NCBI RefSeq assembly: GCF_038024875.1
Contig: NZ_CP136136.1
Location: forward strand, 620,001 to 684,000
Direction: 5' to 3'
DNA from: Gordonia rubripertincta
GTDB taxonomy: Bacteria; Actinomycetota; Actinomycetes; Mycobacteriales; Mycobacteriaceae
Length of the DNA: 64,000 nucleotides
Made by a program: the position numbers and the translations under genes
Notes under the pieces: generated by a model
Database searches by the model: none
What the model saw: only the letters and a program-made list of their open reading frames with translations
What the model was told of the DNA's origin: nothing
Shown: positions 42,828-51,201 of the stretch, in pieces
Position numbering within the stretch: position 1 is the stretch's first letter
Layout of the letters: each line of letters opens with the position of its first letter

Positions 42828-43376
42828 TCACGGCGTGGTCGACGCACCTCGTTTCGGCAGCACCCAACCCGCACGCGGGAAGTGGCAGGTGTATCCGTTC
42901 GGGTAGTTGAGCAGGTAGTCCTGATGCTCGGGTTCGGCCTCCCAGAACGGACCCGCCGGTTCGATCGTCGTGACGGCCGGCCCCGGCCACAGACCCGAGG
43001 CGTCCACGTCGGCGATCGTGTCCCGGGCCACCTGCTCCTGCTCTGGACTCAGCGGGAAGATCGCCGAGCGGTAGCTCGTCCCGACGTCGTTGCCCTGACG
43101 ATCGCGGGTCGTCGGATCGTGGATCTGGAAGAAGAACGCCAGGATGTCCCGGTAGGTCGTCTCGTTGGGGTCGAAGACGATCTCGACGGCCTCCGCATGA
43201 CCGGGATGGTTGCGGTAGGTGGCGTGGTCGTTCAGTCCGCCGGTGTAGCCGACGCGGGTGTCGAGGACTCCCGGCTGCTTGCGGATCAGGTCCTCCATCC
43301 CCCAGAAACATCCGCCGGCGAGGACTGCGGTCTCGGTGCCGGGGCGAACGGTGATCTGACCGGTGTCGATGGTCAT
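42828..43376 (-). CDS. msrA: Peptide-methionine (S)-S-oxide reductase MsrA
   Basis: A 182-aa repair enzyme that reduces methionine-S-sulfoxide. The active site GGCFWGMEDL carries the catalytic cysteine; GVLDTRVGYTGG, HPGHAEAVEIVFDP and FFFQIHDPTT are canonical. Its ATG overlaps the msrB stop (ATGA), so both stereoisomers of oxidised methionine are handled by one operon. Only one further cysteine is seen (YTCHF), which limits the ways the enzyme can be recycled. Confidence 0.95.
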   Translation of the reverse strand: MTIDTGQITVRPGTETAVLAGGCFWGMEDLIRKQPGVLDTRVGYTGGLNDHATYRNHPGHAEAVEIVFDPNETTYRDILAFFFQIHDPTTRDRQGNDVGTSYRSAIFPLSPEQEQVARDTIADVDASGLWPGPAVTTIEPAGPFWEAEPEHQDYLLNYPNGYTCHFPRAGWVLPKRGASTTP

Positions 43377-43846
43377 GCGGTCTCCTCTTCGATGTGGGTT
43401 GTGGTGCGGAACAGCTCGGTGTACTCGCCGTATCCCTCGGCCTCGAGGTCACCAACCGGGATGAAGCGCAGCGCAGCCGAATTCATGCAATAGCGCTGTC
43501 CGCCGGCATGTCGTGGACCGTCGTCGAAGACGTGGCCGAGGTGGCTGTCGGCGCCCGACGAGCGCACCTCGGTGCGGCGCATCCACAGGGTCCGATCGGT
43601 CTTGGTGGTCACCGCGGCGTCGTCGATGGGCCTGGTGAAACTCGGCCATCCGGTGCCGCTGTCGTACTTGTCGGTCGACGAGAACAGCGGCTGGCCCGAG
43701 ACGACGTCGACGTAGATGCCGGGCTCGTGGTTGTCCCAGTACTCGTTGTCGAAGGCGCGCTCGGTGCCGTCGCGCTGGGTGACGCGGAACTGCGCGTCGG
43801 TGAGGCGATTCAAGGCCTCGGGGGTCTTGCGGTATTCGTTGCTCAC
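43373..43846 (-). CDS. msrB: Peptide-methionine (R)-S-oxide reductase MsrB
   Basis: A 157-aa enzyme reducing methionine-R-sulfoxide. EYWDNHEPGIYVDVVSGQPL, KYDSGTGWPSF, DSHLGHVFDDGP and the catalytic cysteine in RYCMNSAALRF are all present. The two CxxC pairs that bind zinc in E. coli MsrB are absent, placing it in the zinc-free group. GTG 43846 is chosen because AGGAGG lies 4 bases upstream; the longer frame to 43915 has no such site. First gene of the msrB-msrA operon. Confidence 0.94.
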   Translation of the reverse strand: MSNEYRKTPEALNRLTDAQFRVTQRDGTERAFDNEYWDNHEPGIYVDVVSGQPLFSSTDKYDSGTGWPSFTRPIDDAAVTTKTDRTLWMRRTEVRSSGADSHLGHVFDDGPRHAGGQRYCMNSAALRFIPVGDLEAEGYGEYTELFRTTTHIEEETA

Positions 43847-44068
43847 GATTCCTCCTGTCGACGCCGGCCGCTCGTCGGTCTGGCGGAGCTCGTCCGGCGT
43901 CACCGTGCACAACAACGCCGGGTCGTGATTTGGTCCCGCGTCCTGTCAGGCCTCCGAGATCGCCGACTGACCTGCACAGATCGGACAATTCAGGCTGGTG
44001 AAGTCGCGTTGTTGCGCGGGTTTACTCTGAACCCCGCCAACCAACACCGGCGGTCAGGAGTTCTCCAC

Positions 44069-45475
44069 GTGACGATCGAGCAGGGCAACGCCGAACCGGG
44101 TGTCGACGAGGGATACGAACGCGGGCTCACCGCGCGCACCGTCCAGATGATCGCCATCGGCGGCGCGATCGGCACCGGCCTGTTCTACGGGTCGGGCGGC
44201 GCGATCGAGAAGGCGGGCCCGGCGCTGGTCCTGGCTTACGCACTCGCCGGCCTCGCGATCTTCATCGTCATGCGAGCGCTGGGCGAGCTGCTGATCTACC
44301 GTCCGATCTCGGGCGGCATCAGCGAGTACGCCGACGAGTTCCTCGGACGCTTCGCCGGCTTCAGCCAGGGTTGGACGTACTGGGCCGTCTGGACCACCAC
44401 GTGCATGGCCGAGATCACCGTCGCCGGCAAGTACATCAACTACTGGTGGCCGTCGATCCCCGTGTGGGTGACCGCACTGGTCGCGCTCCTGGTCCTGTTC
44501 TGCGCCAATCTCATCTCCGTCGGGCTGTTCGGCAGGGCCGAGTTCTGGTTCTCGGCGATCAAGGTGACCGCCATCCTCGGCATGATCGTCGTCGGCATCG
44601 GGGTGCTGCTGCCGATCTCCGGCTTCGGCCCCGAGGTCGGGCCGTCGGTCTCCAACCTCTGGGACCAGGGTGGGTTCTTCGCCACCGGCTTCAGCAATGC
44701 CCTGCTCAGCCTGCAGATCGTCATGTTCGCGTACGTCGGCGTCGAGCTCGTCGGCGTCACCGCGGGTGAGGCCGAGAACCCGCGGGTCACGCTGCGCAAG
44801 GCGATCAACTCGGTGCCGTTCCGCATCGGCATCTTCTACGTCGGCGCGCTGTTCGTGATCCTGTCGGTGCGCAGCTGGAAGGACTACCAGGAGGGCGAGA
44901 GCCCATTCGTCTCGGTGTTCTCCTACATCGGCATCCCCGGCGCCGCGGGCATCGTGAACTTCATCCTGCTGACCGCCGCCCTGTCGTCGTGCAACTCGGG
45001 CATCTACTCCACCGGCCGCATGCTGCGCTCGCTGGCGCACACGGGCGACGCCCCGAAGCAGCTGACCAAGCTGTCGAACCGCAAGGTGCCGGCCGCGGGG
45101 ATCACCCTGAGCGCGGCCGTCATGGTCCTCGGCGTCGTCGTCAATGTTCTCGACCCCGAACACGCCTTCGCGTACATCACCGCCGTGTCGACGGTCGGGA
45201 TCATCGTGATCTGGTCGACGATCCTCCTCTGCCAGCTTGCGTACCGGCGCAAGGTCGCGCGCGGCGAACTGCCTCCCTCCGACTATCGCGTGCCGGGTGC
45301 CCCGGTCACGACGTGGCTCGCCCTCGCCTTCCTCGCGCTCGTCTTCGTGCTGCTGTTCTTCGACCAGGACGGTCGGATCGCACTCATCGTCGGCGCAGTG
45401 TGGTTCGCAGGCGTCGGCATCGGATATCTGGCGTGGACCCGCAATGCCGGGGAACTGGCGGACCGCGAGGTCTGA
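44069..45475 (+). CDS. Amino-acid permease (APC superfamily)
   Basis: A 468-aa inner-membrane transporter with about 12 helices. The start ERGLTARTVQMIAIGGAIGT, GLFYGSGGAIEKAGPAL and GELLIYRPISGGISEYADEF is typical of the AnsP/CycA/AroP group. GVELVGVTAGEAENPRVTLR follows in the middle, and the C-terminal cytosolic loop DYRVPGAP is also characteristic. Import of a neutral or aromatic amino acid or asparagine is likely. GTG 44069 has AGGAG 8 bases upstream. It diverges from msrB and ends at a strong hairpin. Confidence 0.9.
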   Translation: MTIEQGNAEPGVDEGYERGLTARTVQMIAIGGAIGTGLFYGSGGAIEKAGPALVLAYALAGLAIFIVMRALGELLIYRPISGGISEYADEFLGRFAGFSQGWTYWAVWTTTCMAEITVAGKYINYWWPSIPVWVTALVALLVLFCANLISVGLFGRAEFWFSAIKVTAILGMIVVGIGVLLPISGFGPEVGPSVSNLWDQGGFFATGFSNALLSLQIVMFAYVGVELVGVTAGEAENPRVTLRKAINSVPFRIGIFYVGALFVILSVRSWKDYQEGESPFVSVFSYIGIPGAAGIVNFILLTAALSSCNSGIYSTGRMLRSLAHTGDAPKQLTKLSNRKVPAAGITLSAAVMVLGVVVNVLDPEHAFAYITAVSTVGIIVIWSTILLCQLAYRRKVARGELPPSDYRVPGAPVTTWLALAFLALVFVLLFFDQDGRIALIVGAVWFAGVGIGYLAWTRNAGELADREV

Positions 45476-45509
45476 CGATCAGCCGACGAACGAACCCGGA
45501 TCAGATGGA

Positions 45510-45547
45510 CGGGCGGCCCCGACGGAGATGTCCGTCGGGGCCGCCCG
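45510..45547. terminator. Strong bidirectional hairpin terminator
   Basis: A perfect 17-bp stem (45510-45526 with 45531-45547) has the loop GATG. It lies between the convergent permease and PEP-mobile-domain genes. Confidence 0.85.
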
Positions 45548-45568
45548 GGTTCGGGGCGCCGAGTCCGG

Positions 45569-47302
45569 TCAGAGAAGAGTGACCGTGCCGGAGGTGCCGT
45601 CGACCTCGACCATGGCTCCGTCAGTGATCCGCCGGGTGGCTTCGGTGGCCGACACGACGCAGGGAATGCCCAGCTCGCGACTGACTATCGCAGCGTGAGA
45701 GAACGGGGCGCCCACGTCGACGACGACCGCAGCGGCGGCGACGAACAGCGGAGTCCACGACGGATCGGTGATCGGTGCGACGAGGATGTCACCCGGCTCC
45801 AGGGCCGAGGGATCATCGGGATTCGTGAGAACCCTGGCGCGGCCGCGCGAAGTGCCGCCACAGGCGGGAACGCCGGTGATGGTGTCACCGCTGGATGCGG
45901 CAGCGACAGTCGATTCCGAACGCAGTGGCCATTCGCTGACCGGGGGCGGGGTGCCGTCCACGACGAACGGCGGTGTGCGATCGAAGAGGTCGAGGTAGAC
46001 CTTCTCCCGCTCCACCAGGGTTTCCCGGTAGGACTCCGGGTTCTCGAGGAAGTCCGGCAGTTCGTCGGCGAACACCATGAAGATCTGGCGGCTCGAGTCG
46101 ATCGCGCCCTTGTCCGCGAAGCGACGACCGAGTTCGAGAGCCGGTAGACGGAGCTCGTGGATCAGCATGGCAGCGGTGGTTCGGCCTCGTTCGCGGCCTC
46201 GCATCCACAACGCGGACGCATTGAGAACCGCCTCGAACTGCGCGGAGGCTTCCGCGTCGGCGGCCAGGGTCTCACGGATCGCCGCTGCTGCAGCATCGCG
46301 TTGCGCGGCGCGCTCGGCGGACTTCGCCTCCGGCGCTTCGTCATCCGAGACATCGCGCATCCGATCGATGGTCGCCAGGGCCAGGTCCGGGTCGACGCCC
46401 CAGGTGATGGCTCGGATCTCCCACTCGGCGGGGCCACGGAAATCCCAGTCGGCGAGGAACGTGTCGAGCTCGGCGGTGAACTCCGCTACCGCGGCCGACT
46501 CGGAAGCCCTGAGCTTCGCGTAGAGGCCCTTGGTGCCTGCGTCGAACAGAGCCGCGACGTCCGGATGCTGAGCCCGACGGCTGAGATCCCACATACGCAG
46601 CGAGGGGCCGGCGGAATCGACGTTGCCGAGTCCCGCGACGAGGGTGAGGGACTGTTCCGGCTTACCGACCGCCTCGGCCAGCTGTGCGATGGCACCGAGC
46701 CCGACACCGGACTTCAGGCTCGCCTCGATGTGATGCTTGAAGAGTCGACGCAAGAGGGTCTCGAACGACTTCATCCGCTCGACCAGCTCGGCGTCGGACA
46801 GCGTGGTCATGTCCGGCCGATTTCGACGGATCGCGTCGACCTCGTCGCGATCGGCGTCGTAGGCGGCGAGGTCGGTCGCGCCGAGAACCTGCTCGGCGAG
46901 CCACGCGCCGGCCTTGGCCTCGTACTCGGGGCTCTGGTCGAAGTCCCGCTTCTCACTCTCGTAGCTCGGGATGCCCGGCATGTCGCCGAAGTACTGCAGG
47001 TCGACCGCCTCGGCACCCATGCCCGGTACCCGCACACCGAACAGGCGCATCAGGGACATGTTGATGTAGAGGTAGCTCCCGAAGGCCGGAAGGATGTTGA
47101 AGTCGACCGAGTCGTCGTAGAGGTCGTCGTCCCACACCCCGCACGCGATGAACGCATCGCGCCATCCGGGTTCAAGAGTGTGCTGGAACCCGAGGGAAGC
47201 GTTCAGCGGGGTGATCGGGTCCGGGAAGATCTCACCGACGTTGGCGCGGGAGTACAGCGGGAAAACTTTCGAGGTCTCGTTCGAGATCGGCCAGGCAGTC
47301 AT
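45569..47302 (-). CDS. PEP-utilising-enzyme mobile-domain protein, PpsA-like architecture
   Basis: A 577-aa cytosolic protein. The long N-terminal part (about 1-470) has no family I can name with confidence and no ATP-grasp domain. The C-terminal phosphohistidine domain (about 490-577) has GDILVAPITDPSWTPLF and GAPFSHAAIVSRELGIPCVV, with the acceptor histidine near residue 536. This layout resembles PpsA of phenylphosphate synthase and the substrate-plus-histidine part of rifampicin phosphotransferase, whose ATP-binding part is separate or N-terminal. The dikinase at 54687-56171 could be the ATP-using partner. It diverges from surE across a perfect palindrome. Confidence 0.78.
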   Translation of the reverse strand: MTAWPISNETSKVFPLYSRANVGEIFPDPITPLNASLGFQHTLEPGWRDAFIACGVWDDDLYDDSVDFNILPAFGSYLYINMSLMRLFGVRVPGMGAEAVDLQYFGDMPGIPSYESEKRDFDQSPEYEAKAGAWLAEQVLGATDLAAYDADRDEVDAIRRNRPDMTTLSDAELVERMKSFETLLRRLFKHHIEASLKSGVGLGAIAQLAEAVGKPEQSLTLVAGLGNVDSAGPSLRMWDLSRRAQHPDVAALFDAGTKGLYAKLRASESAAVAEFTAELDTFLADWDFRGPAEWEIRAITWGVDPDLALATIDRMRDVSDDEAPEAKSAERAAQRDAAAAAIRETLAADAEASAQFEAVLNASALWMRGRERGRTTAAMLIHELRLPALELGRRFADKGAIDSSRQIFMVFADELPDFLENPESYRETLVEREKVYLDLFDRTPPFVVDGTPPPVSEWPLRSESTVAAASSGDTITGVPACGGTSRGRARVLTNPDDPSALEPGDILVAPITDPSWTPLFVAAAAVVVDVGAPFSHAAIVSRELGIPCVVSATEATRRITDGAMVEVDGTSGTVTLL

Positions 47303-47397
47303 GTGTCCGGGCGTCCTTCCGTTTTGTTTTGGGTCAGCGGCCGAATCCTCGAACCGCTTCCGACATCGCGCCGCCGGCTTGGCGGTTAGCGAACGCT

Positions 47398-47419
47398 GTG
47401 TCACATTATTCTGTGACAC
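47398..47419. promoter_or_regulatory. Perfect palindrome GTGTCACA-N6-TGTGACAC (candidate operator)
   Basis: An 8-bp perfect inverted repeat with a 6-base AT-rich spacer lies 96 bp before the PEP-mobile-domain gene and 156 bp before surE. It is a strong operator candidate. The regulator is unknown; the MarR-like and TetR genes of the same region are possibilities. Confidence 0.6.
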
Positions 47420-47574
47420 CACTCACGTTGTCAACCACTCGTAGCTGCTTGTCGCCCGCCTAAACACGCGATTTCGTCCGGCGACTCCGTCCCTACTGGA
47501 CACAGATGTGATGAGTGAGTCACTATTTACGGCAGGCACGCCGGTGATGACAGGCTGCCGAGAGGAGAAGTCTG

Positions 47575-48363
47575 ATGCGAGTGCTGGTCACCAACGACGA
47601 CGGATACGACGCCGATGGGTTGATCGCGGTCGCGTCGGCGCTGATCACGGCGGGACACGAGGTGGTCGTCGGCGCACCTAGTTCCGAGCGCAGCGGCAGT
47701 GGCAGTTCGTTGGGCACCATCGAGGACGGCGCGCTGATTCCCACGACCGAGCACCGGCTCGCCGAACTCGGTGACACCCCGGTGTTCGCGTTGGACTGTC
47801 CGCCGGCATTGACGACGATCGCGTTCTGCTCGGGCGCGTTCGGACCGCCGCCTGAGCTCGTGGTCAGCGGCATCAACGAGGGCCACAACACCGGACGCTC
47901 GATCCTGTTCTCGAGCACGGTCGGGGCCGTCCTCGCCGCGCGCGTGGCCGGAGTCGGGGGCATCGCGGTCAGTTGCGGCTTCGCCCCGCGTAGCCGCTAC
48001 GACACCGCCGCGGCGGTGACCGAGCGCATCGTCGGGTGGATCGCCGATTCCAACGCCCCGCGAATGACGTTGAACGTCAATGTTCCTGACGTCGACTTCG
48101 CCGATCTTCGTGGTATCCGGATGACCTCGCTCGCCGCCAGGAGCATGTTCTCCCTTCGACTCTCACGCACCGAGAACGCACTGCTGATCAATCGTGTGCT
48201 GCGAGATGCCGGCTTCCGCGAGGGCACCGACAGTGCCGCCGTGGCCGACGGTTTCGTCTCGGTGTCGGCGTTGCGCGGAGTCGACGCGGACACCGAGCCC
48301 CTTCGCGACGCGGACGCAGCGGAGCGACTGGACGACGCATTGGGTCTGACGCGACTCGCCTGA
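47575..48363 (+). CDS. surE: SurE-family 5'/3'-nucleotidase
   Basis: A 262-aa metal-dependent phosphatase. The N-terminal VLVTNDDGYDADGL supplies the metal aspartates, VVGAPSSERSGSGSS the serine/asparagine region and VVSGINEGHNTG the third motif. SurE enzymes dephosphorylate nucleotides and other phosphate esters, often under stress. GAGGAGAAG precedes the ATG. Its last roughly 36 codons lie inside the first copy of a 377-bp tandem duplication, but the gene itself is complete. Confidence 0.85.
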   Translation: MRVLVTNDDGYDADGLIAVASALITAGHEVVVGAPSSERSGSGSSLGTIEDGALIPTTEHRLAELGDTPVFALDCPPALTTIAFCSGAFGPPPELVVSGINEGHNTGRSILFSSTVGAVLAARVAGVGGIAVSCGFAPRSRYDTAAAVTERIVGWIADSNAPRMTLNVNVPDVDFADLRGIRMTSLAARSMFSLRLSRTENALLINRVLRDAGFREGTDSAAVADGFVSVSALRGVDADTEPLRDADAAERLDDALGLTRLA

Positions 48364-48388
48364 CAGCGCCGAGCAACCTGTACACCGA

Positions 48389-48423
48389 TTGAGCCGCCCG
48401 TCACCAGGTGACGGGCGGCTCAA
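48389..48423. terminator. Hairpin terminator, copy 1
   Basis: Seventeen-base complementary arms (48389-48405 and 48407-48423) around one base; the real loop will be a few bases wider. It follows the surE stop. Confidence 0.75.
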
Positions 48424-48461
48424 TCGACATGGATCTCAGTCGCTGCTGCCGGACCGAGTCC

Positions 48462-48632
48462 TCACTCGTCACCGGCGCCGCGCTCGCGGCCCGACGTCAG
48501 CAGCAGGTCTTGGTGCAACTCCATCCAGATGTCGTGGTAGCTGTCGTACATCGGACGGGCGAACGCCGCGGTGTCGCCGTCGCGCACCTTCTGCAGTGCG
48601 ACCGACAGTCGGGCGCTGTACCGACCCAACCG
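48462..48632 (-). pseudogene. Duplicated 3' fragment of the MarR-like gene
   Basis: These 171 bases encode the last 56 residues of the MarR-like protein at 48839-49468, identical to it because of the tandem duplication. It has no start of its own and is presumably not expressed. Confidence 0.85.
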
Positions 48633-48633
48633 G

Positions 48634-48740
48634 TCTCGGTGTCGGCGTTGCGCGGAGTCGACGCGGACACCGAGCCCCTTCGCGACGCGGACGCAGCGGA
48701 GCGACTGGACGACGCATTGGGTCTGACGCGACTCGCCTGA
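48634..48740 (+). pseudogene. Duplicated 3' fragment of surE
   Basis: The last 107 bases of surE are repeated here with the same stop codon and no start, as part of the second copy of the 377-bp duplication. Confidence 0.85.
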
Positions 48741-48765
48741 CAGCGCCGAGCAACCTGTACACCGA

Positions 48766-48800
48766 TTGAGCCGCCCGTCACCAGGTGACGGGCGGCTCAA
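48766..48800. terminator. Hairpin terminator, copy 2
   Basis: An exact copy of the hairpin at 48389-48423, now serving the end of the intact MarR-like gene. Confidence 0.75.
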
Positions 48801-48838
48801 TCGACATGGATCTCAGTCGCTGCTGCCGGACCGAGTCC

Positions 48839-49468
48839 TCACTCGTCACCGGCGCCGCGCTCGCGGCCCGACGTCAGCAGCAGGTCTTGGTGCAACTCCA
48901 TCCAGATGTCGTGGTAGCTGTCGTACATCGGACGGGCGAACGCCGCGGTGTCGCCGTCGCGCACCTTCTGCAGTGCGACCGACAGTCGGGCGCTGTACCG
49001 ACCCAACCGGGGAATGTCGGCGCCGACCGCATCCAGCGCAGCGGAGACCCGCTCGTGAACCTCGCCCAACTCGGCGACGACAGATGCGTCGTAGTCGGGA
49101 TCGGTGTGATCGTTGGGCGTTTCGTCCGGACGAACCTGCCACGCGGAGCAGATTCTCTTGAAATCGCCGTTGATCGGCCCGAAGGCTTCGTGGAACGTAC
49201 CTACTGCCACACGCTCGGAATCACCGAGCACGAACTCCGCGGCCAACCGCTCGTACTCCTCGCGGCCTGCCGGAGTGATCATCGTGCCGGAGATGCGTCC
49301 GCCCTCACGGCGCAGGACGAAGCCCGATTCCCGGAGCGCATCGACCGTCGCGGTCAACGTGTCGGAGGCCAGACCCGTCAGCGCAGCCAAGGCCTCGTCA
49401 CTGGCGAGCCCTTTCACCTTGAGGGCGTGCAGCACATCGAATTCGGCGGTTGAGGTCTTAGTCGTCAT
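48839..49468 (-). CDS. MarR-like winged-helix regulator with extra C-terminal domain
   Basis: A 209-aa protein. The N-terminal winged helix (about 1-75; FDVLHALKVKGLASDEALAA, LASDTLTATVDALRESGFV, wing RREGGRISG) is followed by a helical domain with FHEAFGPINGDFKRICSAWQ and PMYDSYHDIWMELHQDLL that I do not recognise. AAGGAG precedes the ATG, which overlaps the upstream ligase stop by 4 bases (ATGA), so it is coupled to that gene. A regulator of the P450/dikinase region is likely. Confidence 0.75.
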   Translation of the reverse strand: MTTKTSTAEFDVLHALKVKGLASDEALAALTGLASDTLTATVDALRESGFVLRREGGRISGTMITPAGREEYERLAAEFVLGDSERVAVGTFHEAFGPINGDFKRICSAWQVRPDETPNDHTDPDYDASVVAELGEVHERVSAALDAVGADIPRLGRYSARLSVALQKVRDGDTAAFARPMYDSYHDIWMELHQDLLLTSGRERGAGDE

Positions 49469-51036
49469 ACTTTCTCTCCTTGAAACGTCGACGGGCTGGG
49501 CAACTGTTGCGAATCGGGGACCTTCGACGAACCGGGGCCGGCGCCCTCGTCCGCGGTGGCGAAGCGGTCGACCAGTGTGCGCTTGTCGAGCTTGCCGGTG
49601 GGTAGGCGGGGTAGGTCCGTGGTGAATTCGACGGATCTGGGCGCCTTGAAGTGCGCCAGGCGCTCGCGCGCATGGTCGATCAACTCGGCCTCGGTGACCA
49701 CCGCTCCGGGGCGCACCTCGACGACCGCCTTGACCGACTCGCCGAACTCGGCATCCGGGACACCGACCACCGCCACGTCGGCGACGGCGGGGTGAGCCAT
49801 CAGGGCCGTCTCGATCTCCTCGGGGTAGATGTTGACCCCGCCCGAGATGATCATGAAACCACGACGCCCGACGAGATAGAGGAAACCCTCGTCGTCGAGG
49901 TACCCGATGTCCCCCATCTGCTTCAGTGCCGGACGGGAGGCGTCACCGGAACCGGTGGTGGCCTCGAAGCAGACTGTGCCCTGTTCGCCGGGGTCGACGT
50001 CGGCGCCGTCGGCGTCGGTGACGTGCACCCTGGCAGCGCCGAGGGGGCGGCCGACCGACCCGGGGTGCGACTGCGCCTCCAGCGGCGAGATGTAGGTGTG
50101 GCCATAGCCTTCGGAGGCTCCGTAGTACTCGTGGAGGATCGGCCCCCACCAGTCGATGATCGCCGCCTTGACGTGCGGCGGGCACGGGGCACCGGACGTG
50201 AAGGCCACCTGGTGACGGGGCGAGAGCGCGATGGATTCCCGATCCGGTAGACGCAGCAGGCGGACCAGCATGGTCGGCACCCACTGTGAGTGGGTGACGC
50301 CGTGGTCGACGATCGCCCTCATCGCCCCTGCGGCGTCGAACCTCTCCATGCACACCACCGTGCCGCCGGCAGCCAAGGTGATCAGTTGGAACGTGAACGG
50401 CGCCGCGTGATAGTTGGGTGCCGGGGAGAGCAGGACAGAGTCGGCACCGACCCCGAGCTTGTCGACCAGCCCGGAGTGTCGGCGCGGCGCCTTGGAGGGA
50501 TGTACTCCGAGCAGTGGCTGGGCGAACCGTTTCGGGCGCCCGGTGGTCCCGCCGCTGTAGAGCACTCGCGCACCGAGCAACTCGGTTTCCAGCGGGTCGG
50601 TGGATTGATCGGCGAGGGCCGTATCCCACTCGACACACCCCTCGACCGCCCCGTCGGCGCACACGATCACCGGGTGATCGTCGGTCGTGCCGCCCACCGC
50701 GGCGACCACCTGCCCGGCGAGCGCAACGCTGGTGACTATCGCCGCCGGACGGTCCTCACTGATGAGTGCCGCCAACTCGGCAGGCTTGAGGTGCCAGTTG
50801 ACCGGCGTCACGTAGAGGCCACTGCGCATCCCGGCGGCCACCGCCACCGGCCAGGCCAGGTTGTTCTCCATCACCAACACGACCGAGCCGCCCGGGCCGA
50901 CGCCGCGCGACTGCCAGAATCGAGCCAGCTGGTTCGATCGTCGATCGAGCTCGGCGTAGGTGATGCGCTCCCCCGACCCCGCCATCACATAGGCGATGGC
51001 GTCGGGGCGGTCACGCACGGTCGACGGTGGGTACAC
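49465..51036 (-). CDS. AMP-forming acyl-CoA synthetase (FadD-like)
   Basis: A 523-aa adenylate-forming ligase. It has the P-loop VLYSGGTTGRPKRFAQPL, EYYGASEGYG (adenine site), GDIGYLDDEGFLYLVGR with the ATP aspartate, the hinge, and the C-terminal LPRLPTGKLDKRTL with the catalytic lysine. It activates a carboxylic acid with ATP and CoA. GTG 51036 has AGGAG 5 bases upstream; a start at 51060 lacks it. It diverges from the P450 operon over twin palindromes, and probably activates an acid produced by the P450/aldehyde dehydrogenase route. Confidence 0.9.
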   Translation of the reverse strand: MYPPSTVRDRPDAIAYVMAGSGERITYAELDRRSNQLARFWQSRGVGPGGSVVLVMENNLAWPVAVAAGMRSGLYVTPVNWHLKPAELAALISEDRPAAIVTSVALAGQVVAAVGGTTDDHPVIVCADGAVEGCVEWDTALADQSTDPLETELLGARVLYSGGTTGRPKRFAQPLLGVHPSKAPRRHSGLVDKLGVGADSVLLSPAPNYHAAPFTFQLITLAAGGTVVCMERFDAAGAMRAIVDHGVTHSQWVPTMLVRLLRLPDRESIALSPRHQVAFTSGAPCPPHVKAAIIDWWGPILHEYYGASEGYGHTYISPLEAQSHPGSVGRPLGAARVHVTDADGADVDPGEQGTVCFEATTGSGDASRPALKQMGDIGYLDDEGFLYLVGRRGFMIISGGVNIYPEEIETALMAHPAVADVAVVGVPDAEFGESVKAVVEVRPGAVVTEAELIDHARERLAHFKAPRSVEFTTDLPRLPTGKLDKRTLVDRFATADEGAGPGSSKVPDSQQLPSPSTFQGEKV

Positions 51037-51125
51037 GTCACTCCTGATTGCGAATCGCAAGTCGCATTGCTCACCCCCGGACGATCAGCCGGTTATCGCA
51101 GGCAAGCAACCTCGGACTTTTCTCT

Positions 51126-51142
51126 TGTTGTGGTTCACAACA
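51126..51142. promoter_or_regulatory. Palindrome TGTTGTG-GTT-CACAACA (candidate operator)
   Basis: Perfect 7-bp arms with a 3-base spacer, in the divergent region between the ligase and the P450 gene. Centre 17 bp from the next palindrome. Confidence 0.6.
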
Positions 51143-51143
51143 C

Positions 51144-51158
51144 ACCATAGACTATGGT
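51144..51158. promoter_or_regulatory. Palindrome ACCATA-GAC-TATGGT (candidate operator)
   Basis: Perfect 6-bp arms with a 3-base spacer, 44 bp before the P450 ATG. Of different sequence from its neighbour, suggesting a second regulator. The TetR encoded in the operon and the MarR-like protein are candidates. Confidence 0.6.
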
Positions 51159-51201
51159 TTAGTGAAAGTGCAGTCACAAACCAGAGTCTTTTGGAGACGA
51201 C

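Larger units (their letters stand above)
48256..49010. repeat. 377-bp perfect tandem duplication
   Basis: Bases 48256-48632 recur exactly at 48633-49009 (identity holds for 378 positions at offset 377). The unit contains the 3' end of surE, the shared hairpin terminator and the 3' end of the convergent MarR-like gene. Both complete genes survive, with one broken copy of each end between them. It may be recent or an assembly artefact. Confidence 0.95.

Noticed and set aside
43394..44068. N-terminal extension of the permease frame by 225 residues
   Set aside because: It is antisense to msrB; the permease has its own GTG and AGGAG site at 44069.
46157..47389. 410-aa plus-strand open frame opposite the PEP-mobile-domain gene
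   Set aside because: Antisense shadow of a protein with a recognisable phosphohistidine domain.
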